This document shows, piece by piece, positions 44,315-52,730 of a stretch of DNA of 64,000 nucleotides. Each line of letters opens with the position of its first letter. Positions within the stretch are counted from its first letter, which is position 1. This DNA comes from an uncultured Bacteroidota bacterium (GTDB lineage: Bacteria; Bacteroidota; Bacteroidia; Chitinophagales; Chitinophagaceae): contig CAIRES010000073.1 in NCBI GenBank assembly GCA_903877645.1, positions 62,001-126,000 of the forward strand. The letters are read 5' to 3'. A program made the translations under genes and the position numbers. Below the pieces are notes generated by a model that saw only the letters and a list, made by a program, of their open reading frames with translations, was not told where the DNA came from and ran no database searches.

Positions 44315-44367
44315 TCGAAAAATTATTCGTAGATTTAATCGAGGGATAAATCAAAAAACTCATTGGT

Positions 44368-45771
44368 ATGAAGATATCTTTTCATGGCGCGGCGCAAACT
44401 GTAACCGGTTCAAAACACCTTCTCCAGATGAAATCCGGAAAAAAAATTTTGCTGGACTGTGGTATGTTCCAGGGGATGGGAAAAGATACTACTAAGCTGA
44501 ACAGTGAATGGGGTTTTGTGCCTGCGGAGGTGGATCATGTGATCATCTCTCATGCCCATATAGATCATATAGGATTGCTTCCAAAGCTGGTGAAGGATGG
44601 CTATAAGGGGAAGATATATTGTACGCCGGCCACCATCAGCCTGGCTAAGATATTACTGATCGACTCGGCGCATATACAAGAGGATGACCTGCGGTATGTG
44701 AATAAACACAGGGCACTGGCCGGCCAGCCACTTTTTGAGCCATTGTATACAGAAGAGGATGCTGAAAGCGTCTTCCCGTTGTTTGAAGGAGTGCCCTATA
44801 ACGAACATTATAAAATTGAACCGGGAATAGACCTGATGTATACTGATTGCGGGCACATACTGGGGAGTGCCGCGGTGAACCTGATATTGAATGAGGATGG
44901 CAAAGACACCCGGCTGACCTTTAGTGGTGATGTGGGCCGTTACCACGACATGATATTAAGATCACCGCAACCTTTTCCGCAGGCCGACTACATTTTGCTT
45001 GAATCTACATACGGGGACAGATTGCATGATCATACCACAGGAACAGATGAGCGGCTATTAAAGTTCATACTTGAAACCTGCCTGAAGAAGAAAGGCAAGC
45101 TGATCATACCGGCATTTAGCATGGGGCGTACCCAGGAAATATTGTTTATGCTGAACCGGCTGGAACTGGAGAACAGGTTGCCGGACCTGGATTATTATGT
45201 AGATAGCCCATTGTCGATTAAAATAACGGATACTGTGAAGAAGTACCCTGATTATTATAATACAGGTGTGCAGGAACTGCTGAAAAAGGACCAGGATGTG
45301 TTTTCGTTCAAAGGGTTGAAATATATTGACAAGGTGGAAGATTCTATAAAGCTGAATGATCTTAAAAATCCATGTGTGATCATATCGGCGTCCGGTATGG
45401 CAGAGGCGGGTAGGGTGAAGCACCATATAGCCAATAACGTTTCGGACGGGAGGAATACTATTTTGTTTACGGGTTATTGCGAGCCGTTGTCATTGGGTGG
45501 GCGGTTGAAAAAGCATCCGGAAATGGTGAAAATATTCGGCAAGGAATTTTCGGTACATGCAGAGATAGCAGAAATAGCCACTCTGAGCGCTCATGGCGAT
45601 TATAATGACCTCAGCCAGTGGCTGGCGTGCCAGGATCCGAGACAGGTAAAGACACTTTTCCTGGTGCATGGGGACCCCGATGCACAGGCGGCGTTCAGAG
45701 ACCGTTTGATCAAGAAAGGTTTTGAGAATATTGCCATCCCGAAGCTTCATGAAACCGTTGGTTTGCAATGA
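44368..45771 (+). CDS. metallo-beta-lactamase / beta-CASP RNA nuclease
   Basis: A 467-residue protein. The zinc site HAHIDHIG identifies the MBL fold, with GHILGSA and FSGDVGR supplying further ligands. A beta-CASP insertion and its motifs follow (YGDRLHDH, IPAFSMGRTQEIL, SASGMAEAGR, LSAHGDYNDL), then a C-terminal RMMBL region. Relatives are RNase-J/CPSF73-like exonucleases. Genes of this family are often co-located with microaerobic oxidase genes in bacteria, where their job is unclear. It is 53 bp after the SafE-like gene on the same strand. The downstream 170 bp show no feature. Confidence 0.93.
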   Translation: MKISFHGAAQTVTGSKHLLQMKSGKKILLDCGMFQGMGKDTTKLNSEWGFVPAEVDHVIISHAHIDHIGLLPKLVKDGYKGKIYCTPATISLAKILLIDSAHIQEDDLRYVNKHRALAGQPLFEPLYTEEDAESVFPLFEGVPYNEHYKIEPGIDLMYTDCGHILGSAAVNLILNEDGKDTRLTFSGDVGRYHDMILRSPQPFPQADYILLESTYGDRLHDHTTGTDERLLKFILETCLKKKGKLIIPAFSMGRTQEILFMLNRLELENRLPDLDYYVDSPLSIKITDTVKKYPDYYNTGVQELLKKDQDVFSFKGLKYIDKVEDSIKLNDLKNPCVIISASGMAEAGRVKHHIANNVSDGRNTILFTGYCEPLSLGGRLKKHPEMVKIFGKEFSVHAEIAEIATLSAHGDYNDLSQWLACQDPRQVKTLFLVHGDPDAQAAFRDRLIKKGFENIAIPKLHETVGLQ

Positions 45772-45938
45772 AGTGAAGATGCCTTTTGCCGGGCGTTGTT
45801 TGTTGATCAGTATTTTCAAAAATAGCTAATTAACTGCCTGATGGATTTCATCTTGTGTTGAGACTTCTTTGGCGTGCTATCTGGGGTTGATAATATTATG
45901 TGTTTTGCCTGCTATGCGCCTCGGTTTTGGTTAAATCG

Positions 45939-46157
45939 TCAAATATTTTTTCTTTCAGCGTCTATTAGTTCGTTTGTGTAAAACGGGCAATAATGTACTT
46001 CTCTTTTTCCCTCTTTGTTAATTTCAAACCAAATGCAATCAAGCATATCATCGCGGTATGCGTTGGCGAGTACATCATAATGCACACCCCGTATCGTCAT
46101 ATCAGGTCCCCCGGATTTGAGCCGTACCTTATCGCCTGTGATGAATTTTGGTTTCAT
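45939..46157 (-). CDS. YodC-type small protein (DUF2158)
   Basis: A 72-residue protein starting MKPKFITGDKVRLKSGGPDMTI, the usual opening of DUF2158/YodC proteins (a small beta barrel of unknown function), followed by WFEINKEGKREVHYCPF. The ATG overlaps the stop of the PAS-fragment gene (ATGA), so the two are translationally coupled. The open frame extends to 46178, but the family N-terminus starts at 46157. Confidence 0.82.
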   Translation of the reverse strand: MKPKFITGDKVRLKSGGPDMTIRGVHYDVLANAYRDDMLDCIWFEINKEGKREVHYCPFYTNELIDAERKNI

Positions 46158-46453
46158 GATTGGACAAATGACAGCCATTCCTCGTAAGTATGCAAATGGT
46201 TGGCGGGGTCAAGGCCGTATATGCGGCATGCTTCTTCCGACCATTCGGCTATGCCAGTAGTAAGATCAAGTTCCCAGCTTCCTATATGGGCAATGGCCTG
46301 AGCCTGTTTTAACCTGAATTCGCTATGCCTTAGTTTTTTTTCTATGTTAGTCTTAAATTCATCATTTGGATCTTCTCCGTCAACTAAAACCTGCTCAGAT
46401 ATCGAGGGCTCACGCCAAGGCCTATGCACGTCGTTATTTGAAATAGTTTTCAT
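46154..46453 (-). CDS. isolated, truncated PAS-domain protein
   Basis: A 99-residue protein. After a polar N-terminus and a short coiled coil (FKTNIEKKLRHSEFRLKQAQ), it has the first half of a PAS_3 domain (AHIGSWELDLTTGIAEWSEEACRIYGLDP) and stops at TYEEWLSFVQS, where the family normally continues into 'HPDD' and the rest of the fold. No kinase domain follows; the stop overlaps the DUF2158 start. It looks like the remnant of a sensor kinase, though a short functional protein cannot be excluded. Its promoter region holds two FNR-type sites shared with the divergent kinase gene. Confidence 0.65.
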   Translation of the reverse strand: MKTISNNDVHRPWREPSISEQVLVDGEDPNDEFKTNIEKKLRHSEFRLKQAQAIAHIGSWELDLTTGIAEWSEEACRIYGLDPANHLHTYEEWLSFVQS

Positions 46454-46574
46454 GGTGCTTGTTGTGTCTCACAAAAGTATCTTACATGTGAGGCGGGAAT
46501 TATGTTCTGTGTCAGCCGGAATGATGATCTTGGGCAACTATTTGCTTTCATGGCTATGTGTCTGAATAATTAAC

Positions 46575-46586
46575 TGACCAAGATCA
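46575..46586. promoter_or_regulatory. FNR-type palindrome TGAC-CAAG-ATCA
   Basis: Identical to the site at 37900. It sits in the 238-bp region between the divergent PAS fragment and the histidine kinase, 22 bp (two helical turns) centre to centre from the next site. Confidence 0.65.
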
Positions 46587-46596
46587 TGATTATTGC

Positions 46597-46608
46597 TGAT
46601 CACGGTCA
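46597..46608. promoter_or_regulatory. FNR-type palindrome TGAT-CACG-GTCA
   Basis: The second site in the kinase promoter region, about 68 bp before the expected transcription start at ~46670. Confidence 0.6.
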
Positions 46609-46635
46609 GCCGTCAAACATTTAATTCGAATAATA

Positions 46636-46664
46636 TTTGCTTAATATCAGTTAGAATACTATTG
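46636..46664 (+). promoter_or_regulatory. candidate promoter of the kinase-regulator operon
   Basis: TTTG (46636-46639) and TACTATTG (46657-46664, one mismatch from TAnnTTTG) with 17 bases between, 27 bases before the ATG at 46692. Confidence 0.45.
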
Positions 46665-46691
46665 ATATTTTAAAATAATAACGTACATTTC

Positions 46692-48338
46692 ATGATGCCA
46701 TTTACGAGTTTGACCAATAAGGCCTTCCGGGAATTATTTAACTATGCCAGTATAGGGATACTCATCACTAATGCAAAGGCGGAGATCCAGATGGCGAATA
46801 AATACATTGAGCACCAGTTTGGGTATACAGAAAGCGAGCTATTAGGGTTAAAGATCGAAAAGCTGATACCGCCAAGATTTAAGGAACGGCATGAAAAGCA
46901 CAGAGATAACTTTATACACGATCCACATAGCCGGCCAATGGGATTGGGAATGGAATTGTCTGGCCAGAAAAAGGATGGGTCGGAGTTTCCTGTGGAAGTG
47001 AGCCTGGGTCATTATACGATAGAGAAAGAACATTTTGCACTGGCGTTTATAAATGATATTACTCAAAGAAAGGAGACAGAACAAGCTATAAAACAGTTGA
47101 ATGCCCACCTTGAGGAAAGAGTAAAAGAGGGGTCTCAATCGCTTGCGCGGACGGTTGATCAATTGAGTGCACAGATCAAGGAGACAGAAAGAAAAGATAC
47201 CGAACTGCTGCGTGTGAATACTTTCCTGAACAATATCTGGAATCATGCAGGGGCTATAATTATTGTATGCAACAAAGACGGGTCGGTCCAGTTTTTTAAC
47301 CCGGCTGCTGAAAAGTCTCTTGGTTATAGTGCAGACGAGATTGTGAATATACACACCCTTGATCATTTTCTTGCCCCTGATGAATTGAACAGTAAGGCGG
47401 CGGCACTTTCGGAAAAGGAGGGAAGAGTAATAAAGCCTGATTTTGAAATTGTGGCTGCGCTCGCAGGTGTCAACCAGGGCAACGATATGGAGCTGCATTG
47501 TGTACGGAAAGACGGGAGTACATTTTTTGTGTCGATGGATGTGACCCCTTTGAAGGGTGATCATAATAATATTACCGGCTACCTGGGGATAGCGATTGAT
47601 ATTTCTGAGAAAAAAATTGCAGAAGCTGAGTTGAGACTGGCACTGGAGAAGGAAAGGGAGCTTAATGAATTAAAGTCCCGTTTTGTCTCTATGGCTTCGC
47701 ATGAGTTCAGAACGCCATTAAGTGCCGTATTGTCGTCAGCTTACCTGGTATCGAGGTATACGAAGACCGATGAACAACCGCAGAGAGATAAGCACATACA
47801 GCGTATAGTATCTTCCGTATCGTCGCTTACAGAGATACTTAACGACTTCCTTTCGGTGGGGAAAATAGAAGAGGGGGATATTCATCCCCACATCAGCGAA
47901 TATGATGTGACGAAACAGATGGGTGAAACCATACAGGATACACAACATCTGCTGAAGAAGGGGCAATACGTAAACTATACCCATTCGGGGGCCAGTATGA
48001 TCTGTTCGGATTCTTCTATGATGAAGCATATTGTGACCAATTTATTGTCTAATGCGATTAAGTTTTCGGGTGAAGAGCAGCAGGTGGAACTGAAGACCAA
48101 GGCTACGGATGAAGGAATGATACTTTCTGTTAAGGATAACGGACTGGGTATACCGAAAGGAGAGCAGGAAAATTTGTTCAAGCGGTTTTTCAGATCGTCG
48201 AATGTTACGAATATACAAGGAACAGGGCTGGGACTGCATATAGTGAACAAATACGCTGAATTATTAGGCGGGAAAGTTACTTTCGACAGCGAGGAAGGAA
48301 AAGGGACAAAATTCACGATCACCTTCAAAAAAAATTGA
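46692..48338 (+). CDS. PAS-PAS sensor histidine kinase, FixL-like
   Basis: A 548-residue cytosolic kinase without membrane segments. PAS1 (about 12-125) resembles the FixL sensor domain: IPPRFKERHEKHRDNF holds His67/His70 where FixL has its heme-binding His, and GQKKDGSEFPVEVSLG follows. A coiled coil (127-172) leads to PAS2 (about 175-305). The kinase core has His337 in MASHEFRTPLSAVL, N-box NLLSNAIKFS, DNGLGIPKG and GTGLGLHIV. The FixL-type Arg contacting oxygen is not conserved (GLGMELSG), so heme or O2 sensing is possible but unproven. Its stop overlaps the next gene's start (TGATG), so it pairs with the receiver-CRP regulator. Confidence 0.92.
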   Translation: MMPFTSLTNKAFRELFNYASIGILITNAKAEIQMANKYIEHQFGYTESELLGLKIEKLIPPRFKERHEKHRDNFIHDPHSRPMGLGMELSGQKKDGSEFPVEVSLGHYTIEKEHFALAFINDITQRKETEQAIKQLNAHLEERVKEGSQSLARTVDQLSAQIKETERKDTELLRVNTFLNNIWNHAGAIIIVCNKDGSVQFFNPAAEKSLGYSADEIVNIHTLDHFLAPDELNSKAAALSEKEGRVIKPDFEIVAALAGVNQGNDMELHCVRKDGSTFFVSMDVTPLKGDHNNITGYLGIAIDISEKKIAEAELRLALEKERELNELKSRFVSMASHEFRTPLSAVLSSAYLVSRYTKTDEQPQRDKHIQRIVSSVSSLTEILNDFLSVGKIEEGDIHPHISEYDVTKQMGETIQDTQHLLKKGQYVNYTHSGASMICSDSSMMKHIVTNLLSNAIKFSGEEQQVELKTKATDEGMILSVKDNGLGIPKGEQENLFKRFFRSSNVTNIQGTGLGLHIVNKYAELLGGKVTFDSEEGKGTKFTITFKKN

Positions 48339-49396
48339 TGAAAACAATACTGATCATTGAAGATAACGAAGACATCAGGGAAAATGTGGCAGAAATATTA
48401 ATGCTCTCTGATTATAAGACCATTACCGCCGGCAATGGCAAAGAAGGTATAGAGTCTGCACAAAAAAATCTGCCGGACCTCATCATTTGTGATATTATGA
48501 TGCCTGGTGTGGATGGTTATGGTGTGCTGCATGTGTTGCACAAGGACCCAACTACGCAAAATATCCCTTTCATCTTCCTTACCTCCAAGAGCGAGCGTAG
48601 CGATTTCAGGTCGGCAATGGAGATGGGTGCTGATGATTATATCACTAAGCCGTTTGCGGGTAATGAGTTGCTGAACGCGATAGAAAGCCGCCTGCGGAAG
48701 GTGGAAGTGCTGAAGAAGCAACTCACGCCTGACCTGAAGGGGCTGAACGAATTAATGGCGGCTGTGGGCAATAATAAAAGCCTGGAAGACCTGAAGAAGG
48801 AGAGCAATAGCAATACCTATAAAAAGAAACAGATCATTTATAAAGAAGGCGCCCATTCGCACTACCTGTATTACATAGTCAGTGGGAAAGTAAAGACCTA
48901 TCGTACGCATGAGGACGGAAAAGACCTGGTAATGGACCTGTATAATGAGGGTGATTTTTTCGGGTATGTGACATTGCTGGAGGGTACAGCACATAAGGAA
49001 AACGCGGAAACTATAGAGGAAACAGAGCTGGTGCTCATTCCGAAAAAGGATTTTGAAGAACTGATGAACAGTAGTCCCTCTGCCGCGAAAAAATTTATAG
49101 GCCTGCTGGCGAAGAACCTAATCGAAAAGGAAAAGCAACTCCTCGGCATAGCTTACAACACGCTGAGGAAGAAAGTAGCGGAAGCTCTGGTGAGCCTGCA
49201 AAAAAAATATCATACCAATAAAAACGAGCCATACCTCATAGATATCAGCCGCGATGACCTGGCTACAATAGCCGGTACAGCTACAGAATCACTGATCAGA
49301 ACGCTTAGTGATTTTAAAAGTGAAAATCTTATTGACATTAAGAGTGGCAAGGTGATCATCACCAACGATAAAAAGCTGGAAAACCTCATCAGGTAA
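48338..49396 (+). CDS. response regulator fused to CRP/FNR-family DNA-binding protein
   Basis: About 352 residues. The receiver domain (1-122) has phosphoacceptor Asp53 in LIICDIMMPGVDGYG and Lys in YITKPF. A linker (125-165) joins a cyclic-nucleotide-binding-like beta-roll (about 165-275, with GEGDFFGYVTLLEG-like NEGDFFGYVTLLEG) and a CRP winged helix (ISRDDLATIAGTATESLIRTLSDFKSE). The beta-roll lacks an obvious cAMP-binding Arg-Ser pair and has no N-terminal Fe-S cysteines, so phosphorylation is the likely switch. CRP-type recognition helices bind TGA-type half-sites, and five such palindromes lie in this locus. It is co-translated with the FixL-like kinase. Confidence 0.92.
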   Translation: MKTILIIEDNEDIRENVAEILMLSDYKTITAGNGKEGIESAQKNLPDLIICDIMMPGVDGYGVLHVLHKDPTTQNIPFIFLTSKSERSDFRSAMEMGADDYITKPFAGNELLNAIESRLRKVEVLKKQLTPDLKGLNELMAAVGNNKSLEDLKKESNSNTYKKKQIIYKEGAHSHYLYYIVSGKVKTYRTHEDGKDLVMDLYNEGDFFGYVTLLEGTAHKENAETIEETELVLIPKKDFEELMNSSPSAAKKFIGLLAKNLIEKEKQLLGIAYNTLRKKVAEALVSLQKKYHTNKNEPYLIDISRDDLATIAGTATESLIRTLSDFKSENLIDIKSGKVIITNDKKLENLIR

Positions 49397-49426
49397 GGAT
49401 TTGCAGAAAATTATAAACAGGAATTA

Positions 49427-49930
49427 TTAATTCGCCGACCTCCGTTCCACTTTACGACTGGCATTGAATAATTTGAAAATAACACCATCTACAACAACAT
49501 AAATGCAATCTTCGTCGAATATGATCACGTTGGTCATTTTGTAGACCTTGCCGTTGGTCGATGGTTTGGTGACTGATGAGATGGTGACTTCGTAAACGCT
49601 GTCGTTGTAGATGTACAGCCTTTGTTTGCTGCAATCAAAATTTTCTTTTGTATAATTTTCGGCGTTAACTCTTTTGATAGAATATGTTGGGGCATAAAGC
49701 ACGCCGGAATACATGGTTATGCTATCCTTTGTGAAGCATATCTGCTGCTTTGAATAACGTTTTATTTCTTCTTCCTCCAGGCCGTAAATAGACGCAAACT
49801 CATGGCTGATAGCCCGCCAGCAGGTGTTTAGCGTGTTGATCACCTTGGTCGTGTCTATAGCTTGCGCAGAACAAACGTTATTCCACGGCAGAATGGCTGC
49901 TATCGTCAAAATGCATAAGTATCTTTTCAT
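49427..49930 (-). CDS. exported protein of unknown function
   Basis: A 167-residue protein with a signal peptide (MKRYLCILTIAAILPWNNVCSAQ) and a mixed alpha/beta body (FASIYGLEEEEIKRYSKQQ; YIYNDSVYEVTISSV). No family recognised; it may have a lipocalin-like small beta fold. It starts inside the last codons of the GH24 gene (ATGA overlap at 49927-49930), so the pair is translationally coupled and it could be a partner or inhibitor of the lysozyme-like protein. That is context only. Confidence 0.7.
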   Translation of the reverse strand: MKRYLCILTIAAILPWNNVCSAQAIDTTKVINTLNTCWRAISHEFASIYGLEEEEIKRYSKQQICFTKDSITMYSGVLYAPTYSIKRVNAENYTKENFDCSKQRLYIYNDSVYEVTISSVTKPSTNGKVYKMTNVIIFDEDCIYVVVDGVIFKLFNASRKVERRSAN

Positions 49931-51180
49931 TGCCTCATGATTTTTAAAATTTGTACTTTTCTTTTAAGCTGATAGTTCGCCTCGTTCCTTACTCCCAGTT
50001 CGTCCTTGCGCCTGTTGATCAGGCCCTTGGTTACGCCAGGCGCTTTGGAATGCACAAATCTGTTCCAATCGCTCTGCAACTTATCAAAATCAGCCTGGCT
50101 GTTTACATCGTTCACGATACTCGTAGCTCTGGAAAAGCTGCCGAGGTTGTATGCGAGCATGGTAAGCGCATCAAATTCGGTTTGCGTGAGTGGCACATTG
50201 ATAAATCGTTTCAACTGGTCTTCGTATGTGGGCATTTTCTGCCTGATCAACTTTTCTGCCTGTTCCCATGTGAGGCCCTTTGCCCATTTTGCATCGTCTC
50301 CGTAAGGAACAAAAAAGCCGAAACCAATGGTATATCCTCCGTCTTTGAGCGAGTATAGCTCAGGCGAAAAGCCTTCCAGTTTTTCCAGTAAGCTGTATCC
50401 CTCATCAGAAAAGTGCATTTCCATGACCGGGTATCTCTTTTCTTCGACATCAGGAACTGCCAAGGTATCGGCCCTGCCTGAGGGGATATTTTTTATGGGT
50501 ATGCTCACAATAGCCAATAACGGGATAGGGTCTATCTTGTCCAGCACCAGAGCTGGTAATGGCGGTGGTGGCAAGGCATCCTGTGTAAGAGAAGGGATAT
50601 TCGTTTTTAAAGTGAAAATTTGTACTGTCAACAACGGATCTTGGTCAAGCAGCTGCGGAAGGCCGGGAACAGTTGCCGCGGCCTCTGTAGCGATGACGGT
50701 ATTAGTCTTTAACATAAAAATGTTCACCAGTGATAACGGATCTTGTTCAAGCAGTGGGGGAAGATCGGGAACAATCGCCACGCCTGCGGCAACAATATGA
50801 TCATTGGCCTTTAAAGCAAATACTTCTGCCAGTAACAACGGATCCTGGTCAAGGAACGGAGGAAGAGCAGGAGCCCTTAATGTACCCATGTCACCTGTAG
50901 GTACGTCCACTGTAGTTATTAGGGTAACGGGCGTACGTGCGATCGCCTTGATCGTATCTGCCCTGGCTACGTGGTAACGGGTTATTACAGTGACAAAGTC
51001 GCCACTGTCAAGGACTGAGATATGCTCGAGCCGTGTACCGGGATTATTGCCTAATAATGCAGAGATGGTTTTTGAATTTTTTGCTGTTGCGGCTTTTATG
51101 GAGTCAATGCTCTCCCTGCTCCGCGTTTGACTGAACAATACAACGGGCAATAAAAGGAACAACAGCAGCAACCGTTTCAT
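49927..51180 (-). CDS. GH24 lysozyme-like protein with signal peptide and 34-residue repeats
   Basis: About 417 residues from ATG 51180. Signal peptide MKRLLLLFLLLPVVLFSQ, then a region of four 34-residue tandem repeats (about 103-231), then a T4-lysozyme/GH24 domain over the last 150 residues: catalytic Glu in LLEKLEGFSPELY, Asp and Thr in KDGGYTIGFGF, and NVPLTQTEFDALTMLAYNLG. GH24 enzymes cut peptidoglycan between MurNAc and GlcNAc. With a signal peptide and no phage genes around, it is likely a periplasmic or secreted muramidase rather than a prophage endolysin. It is coupled to the small exported protein downstream. Confidence 0.88.
   Translation of the reverse strand: MKRLLLLFLLLPVVLFSQTRSRESIDSIKAATAKNSKTISALLGNNPGTRLEHISVLDSGDFVTVITRYHVARADTIKAIARTPVTLITTVDVPTGDMGTLRAPALPPFLDQDPLLLAEVFALKANDHIVAAGVAIVPDLPPLLEQDPLSLVNIFMLKTNTVIATEAAATVPGLPQLLDQDPLLTVQIFTLKTNIPSLTQDALPPPPLPALVLDKIDPIPLLAIVSIPIKNIPSGRADTLAVPDVEEKRYPVMEMHFSDEGYSLLEKLEGFSPELYSLKDGGYTIGFGFFVPYGDDAKWAKGLTWEQAEKLIRQKMPTYEDQLKRFINVPLTQTEFDALTMLAYNLGSFSRATSIVNDVNSQADFDKLQSDWNRFVHSKAPGVTKGLINRRKDELGVRNEANYQLKRKVQILKIMRQ
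50488..50874 (-). repeat. tandem repeat coding for 34-residue units
   Basis: Inside the GH24 gene, units of the form 'LPPLLDQDPLL...IF.LKTN' recur with an exact 34-residue (102-base) spacing: LP pairs fall at residues 106, 140, 174 and 208 of the start used here. The first three units are well preserved and the fourth is degraded. Confidence 0.8.
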
Positions 51181-51290
51181 ATTATACCTGCAATAGCGAC
51201 TTATGTGAGTATTAAGCACATAAATATAATAAAATGAAGAGTTGGATGTGTTATTTTATTCGCAACTGGTTATAGCCATTGCATTCAACA

Positions 51291-52655
51291 CTACTTTCCG
51301 ATACAAAATTTGGAGAAAATATAATCAAGTTTATCTTCTGTGGTTATTTGTCCGGTGATCTCGCCGAGGTAATGGAGGCACCGGCGGATGTCGAGGGAGA
51401 TGAGGTCGCCGGGGAGGCTGGTGTCGAGGCCGTTCTTAATGTCCTTTAAAGAGCGGAGTACTTCCTGCAGTGCACTGTAATGTCGGGCATTGGTAACGAT
51501 GGTGCCTTCCTGCGTTACATCGCCTGTAGCTACGAGTGCGTAGAGGGCATCTTTAAGTTGCTGTATATTCTCTTTGCTTTTAGCAGATATGAATACCATC
51601 TGCAGGGTGGTATCGCTGTACTGTTCTTTAAGTTTTGCGATATTGGCCACATCTGTTTTGTTGCCCACCAGCAGGTGTTTTCCTTCCTGGAATTTGCTAT
51701 TTGTTATTTGTGATTTAAAGTCGTCGGTTACATCAAAGAGGTGGACCACTACATCAGCTTTATTCATAGCATCCACGCTGCGCTCCATGCCACGCAGCTC
51801 GATGGTATCGGTGCTGTGCTCGCGGATACCGGCGGTGTCTATAAGGCGAAAGAGGATACCGTTGATGTTGAGTGTTTCTTCGATCGTATCGCGCGTAGTG
51901 CCGGCTATATCGCTTACTATGGCCCGCTCCTCATTGAGCAAGGCATTGAGCAGGGTACTTTTGCCTGCATTTGGGCGGCCTACGATGGCGACTTTTACAC
52001 CGTTCTTAATGACATTGCCCAACTGAAACGAATTGATGAGGCGGGTAGTAGCGATAGTGAGGCGGTCGATAAGGTCGTAAAATTTGGTGCGGTCGGCAAA
52101 TTCTACATCTTCCTGGCTGAAATCAAGTTCCAGTTCAATGAGTGCGCTGAACTGTATGAGCTGATCGCGCATGTGCATGAGGTCGTGGCTGAAGCCACCG
52201 CGGAGGTCGTGTATAGCTGCCTTGTGTGCGGCACTACTATGGCTGGCTATGAGGTCGGCGACGGCTTCGGCCTGTGTGAGGTCGAGCTTGCCATTGAGGA
52301 ATGCCCGTAAGGTGAATTCGCCGGGTTTGGCCATGCGAGCGCCGTGTGTAAGGCACAGGTTCAGTACCTGCTGCAATACATAGTTTGATCCGTGACAACT
52401 GATCTCGACCACGTTTTCGCCGGTATAGCTTTTTGGGGCTTTGTACAGGCTGATGACGGCCTCGTCTATAATGGTGTCGCCGTCCTTTATTTTACGAAAG
52501 TGAATAGTGTGGGTAGGATGGGTATTGAGGTCTTTGCCTGCACAGATGCCTACAGCTATTGTAATGGCATCAGCTCCGCTGAGGCGGATGATGCCTATGG
52601 CCCCCTCGCCGGGCGGGGTGGCTATAGCTACTATAGTATCATTGAGGTCGAGCAT
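51291..52655 (-). CDS. mnmE: tRNA modification GTPase MnmE
   Basis: A 454-residue protein that with MnmG installs the carboxymethylaminomethyl group on U34 of certain tRNAs. The N-terminal folate-binding domain opens DTIVAIATPPGEGAIGIIRLSG, the inserted GTPase has [12 protein letters not shown], the switch region GTTRDTIEE and DTAGIRE, and the C-terminus carries the catalytic Cys in FCIGK. Length is normal. It stands between the GH24 gene and the divergent dtd gene. Confidence 0.96.
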   Translation of the reverse strand: MLDLNDTIVAIATPPGEGAIGIIRLSGADAITIAVGICAGKDLNTHPTHTIHFRKIKDGDTIIDEAVISLYKAPKSYTGENVVEISCHGSNYVLQQVLNLCLTHGARMAKPGEFTLRAFLNGKLDLTQAEAVADLIASHSSAAHKAAIHDLRGGFSHDLMHMRDQLIQFSALIELELDFSQEDVEFADRTKFYDLIDRLTIATTRLINSFQLGNVIKNGVKVAIVGRPNAGKSTLLNALLNEERAIVSDIAGTTRDTIEETLNINGILFRLIDTAGIREHSTDTIELRGMERSVDAMNKADVVVHLFDVTDDFKSQITNSKFQEGKHLLVGNKTDVANIAKLKEQYSDTTLQMVFISAKSKENIQQLKDALYALVATGDVTQEGTIVTNARHYSALQEVLRSLKDIKNGLDTSLPGDLISLDIRRCLHYLGEITGQITTEDKLDYIFSKFCIGK

Positions 52656-52730
52656 ATGGCTGGCAAAAGTAATGATAAATTATCTGGCGGCAGATTGCAG
52701 GGGTGGGGGATTATTCGCACTTTTGCATAC

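Noticed and set aside
49927-51180. GH24 gene as a prophage endolysin
   Set aside because: It has a signal peptide and long repeat region, and is flanked by a regulator and mnmE with no holin or structural genes.
52392-52730. N-terminal extension of dtd
   Set aside because: It runs antisense through mnmE; the DTD family starts exactly at MRAVIQRVS (52731).
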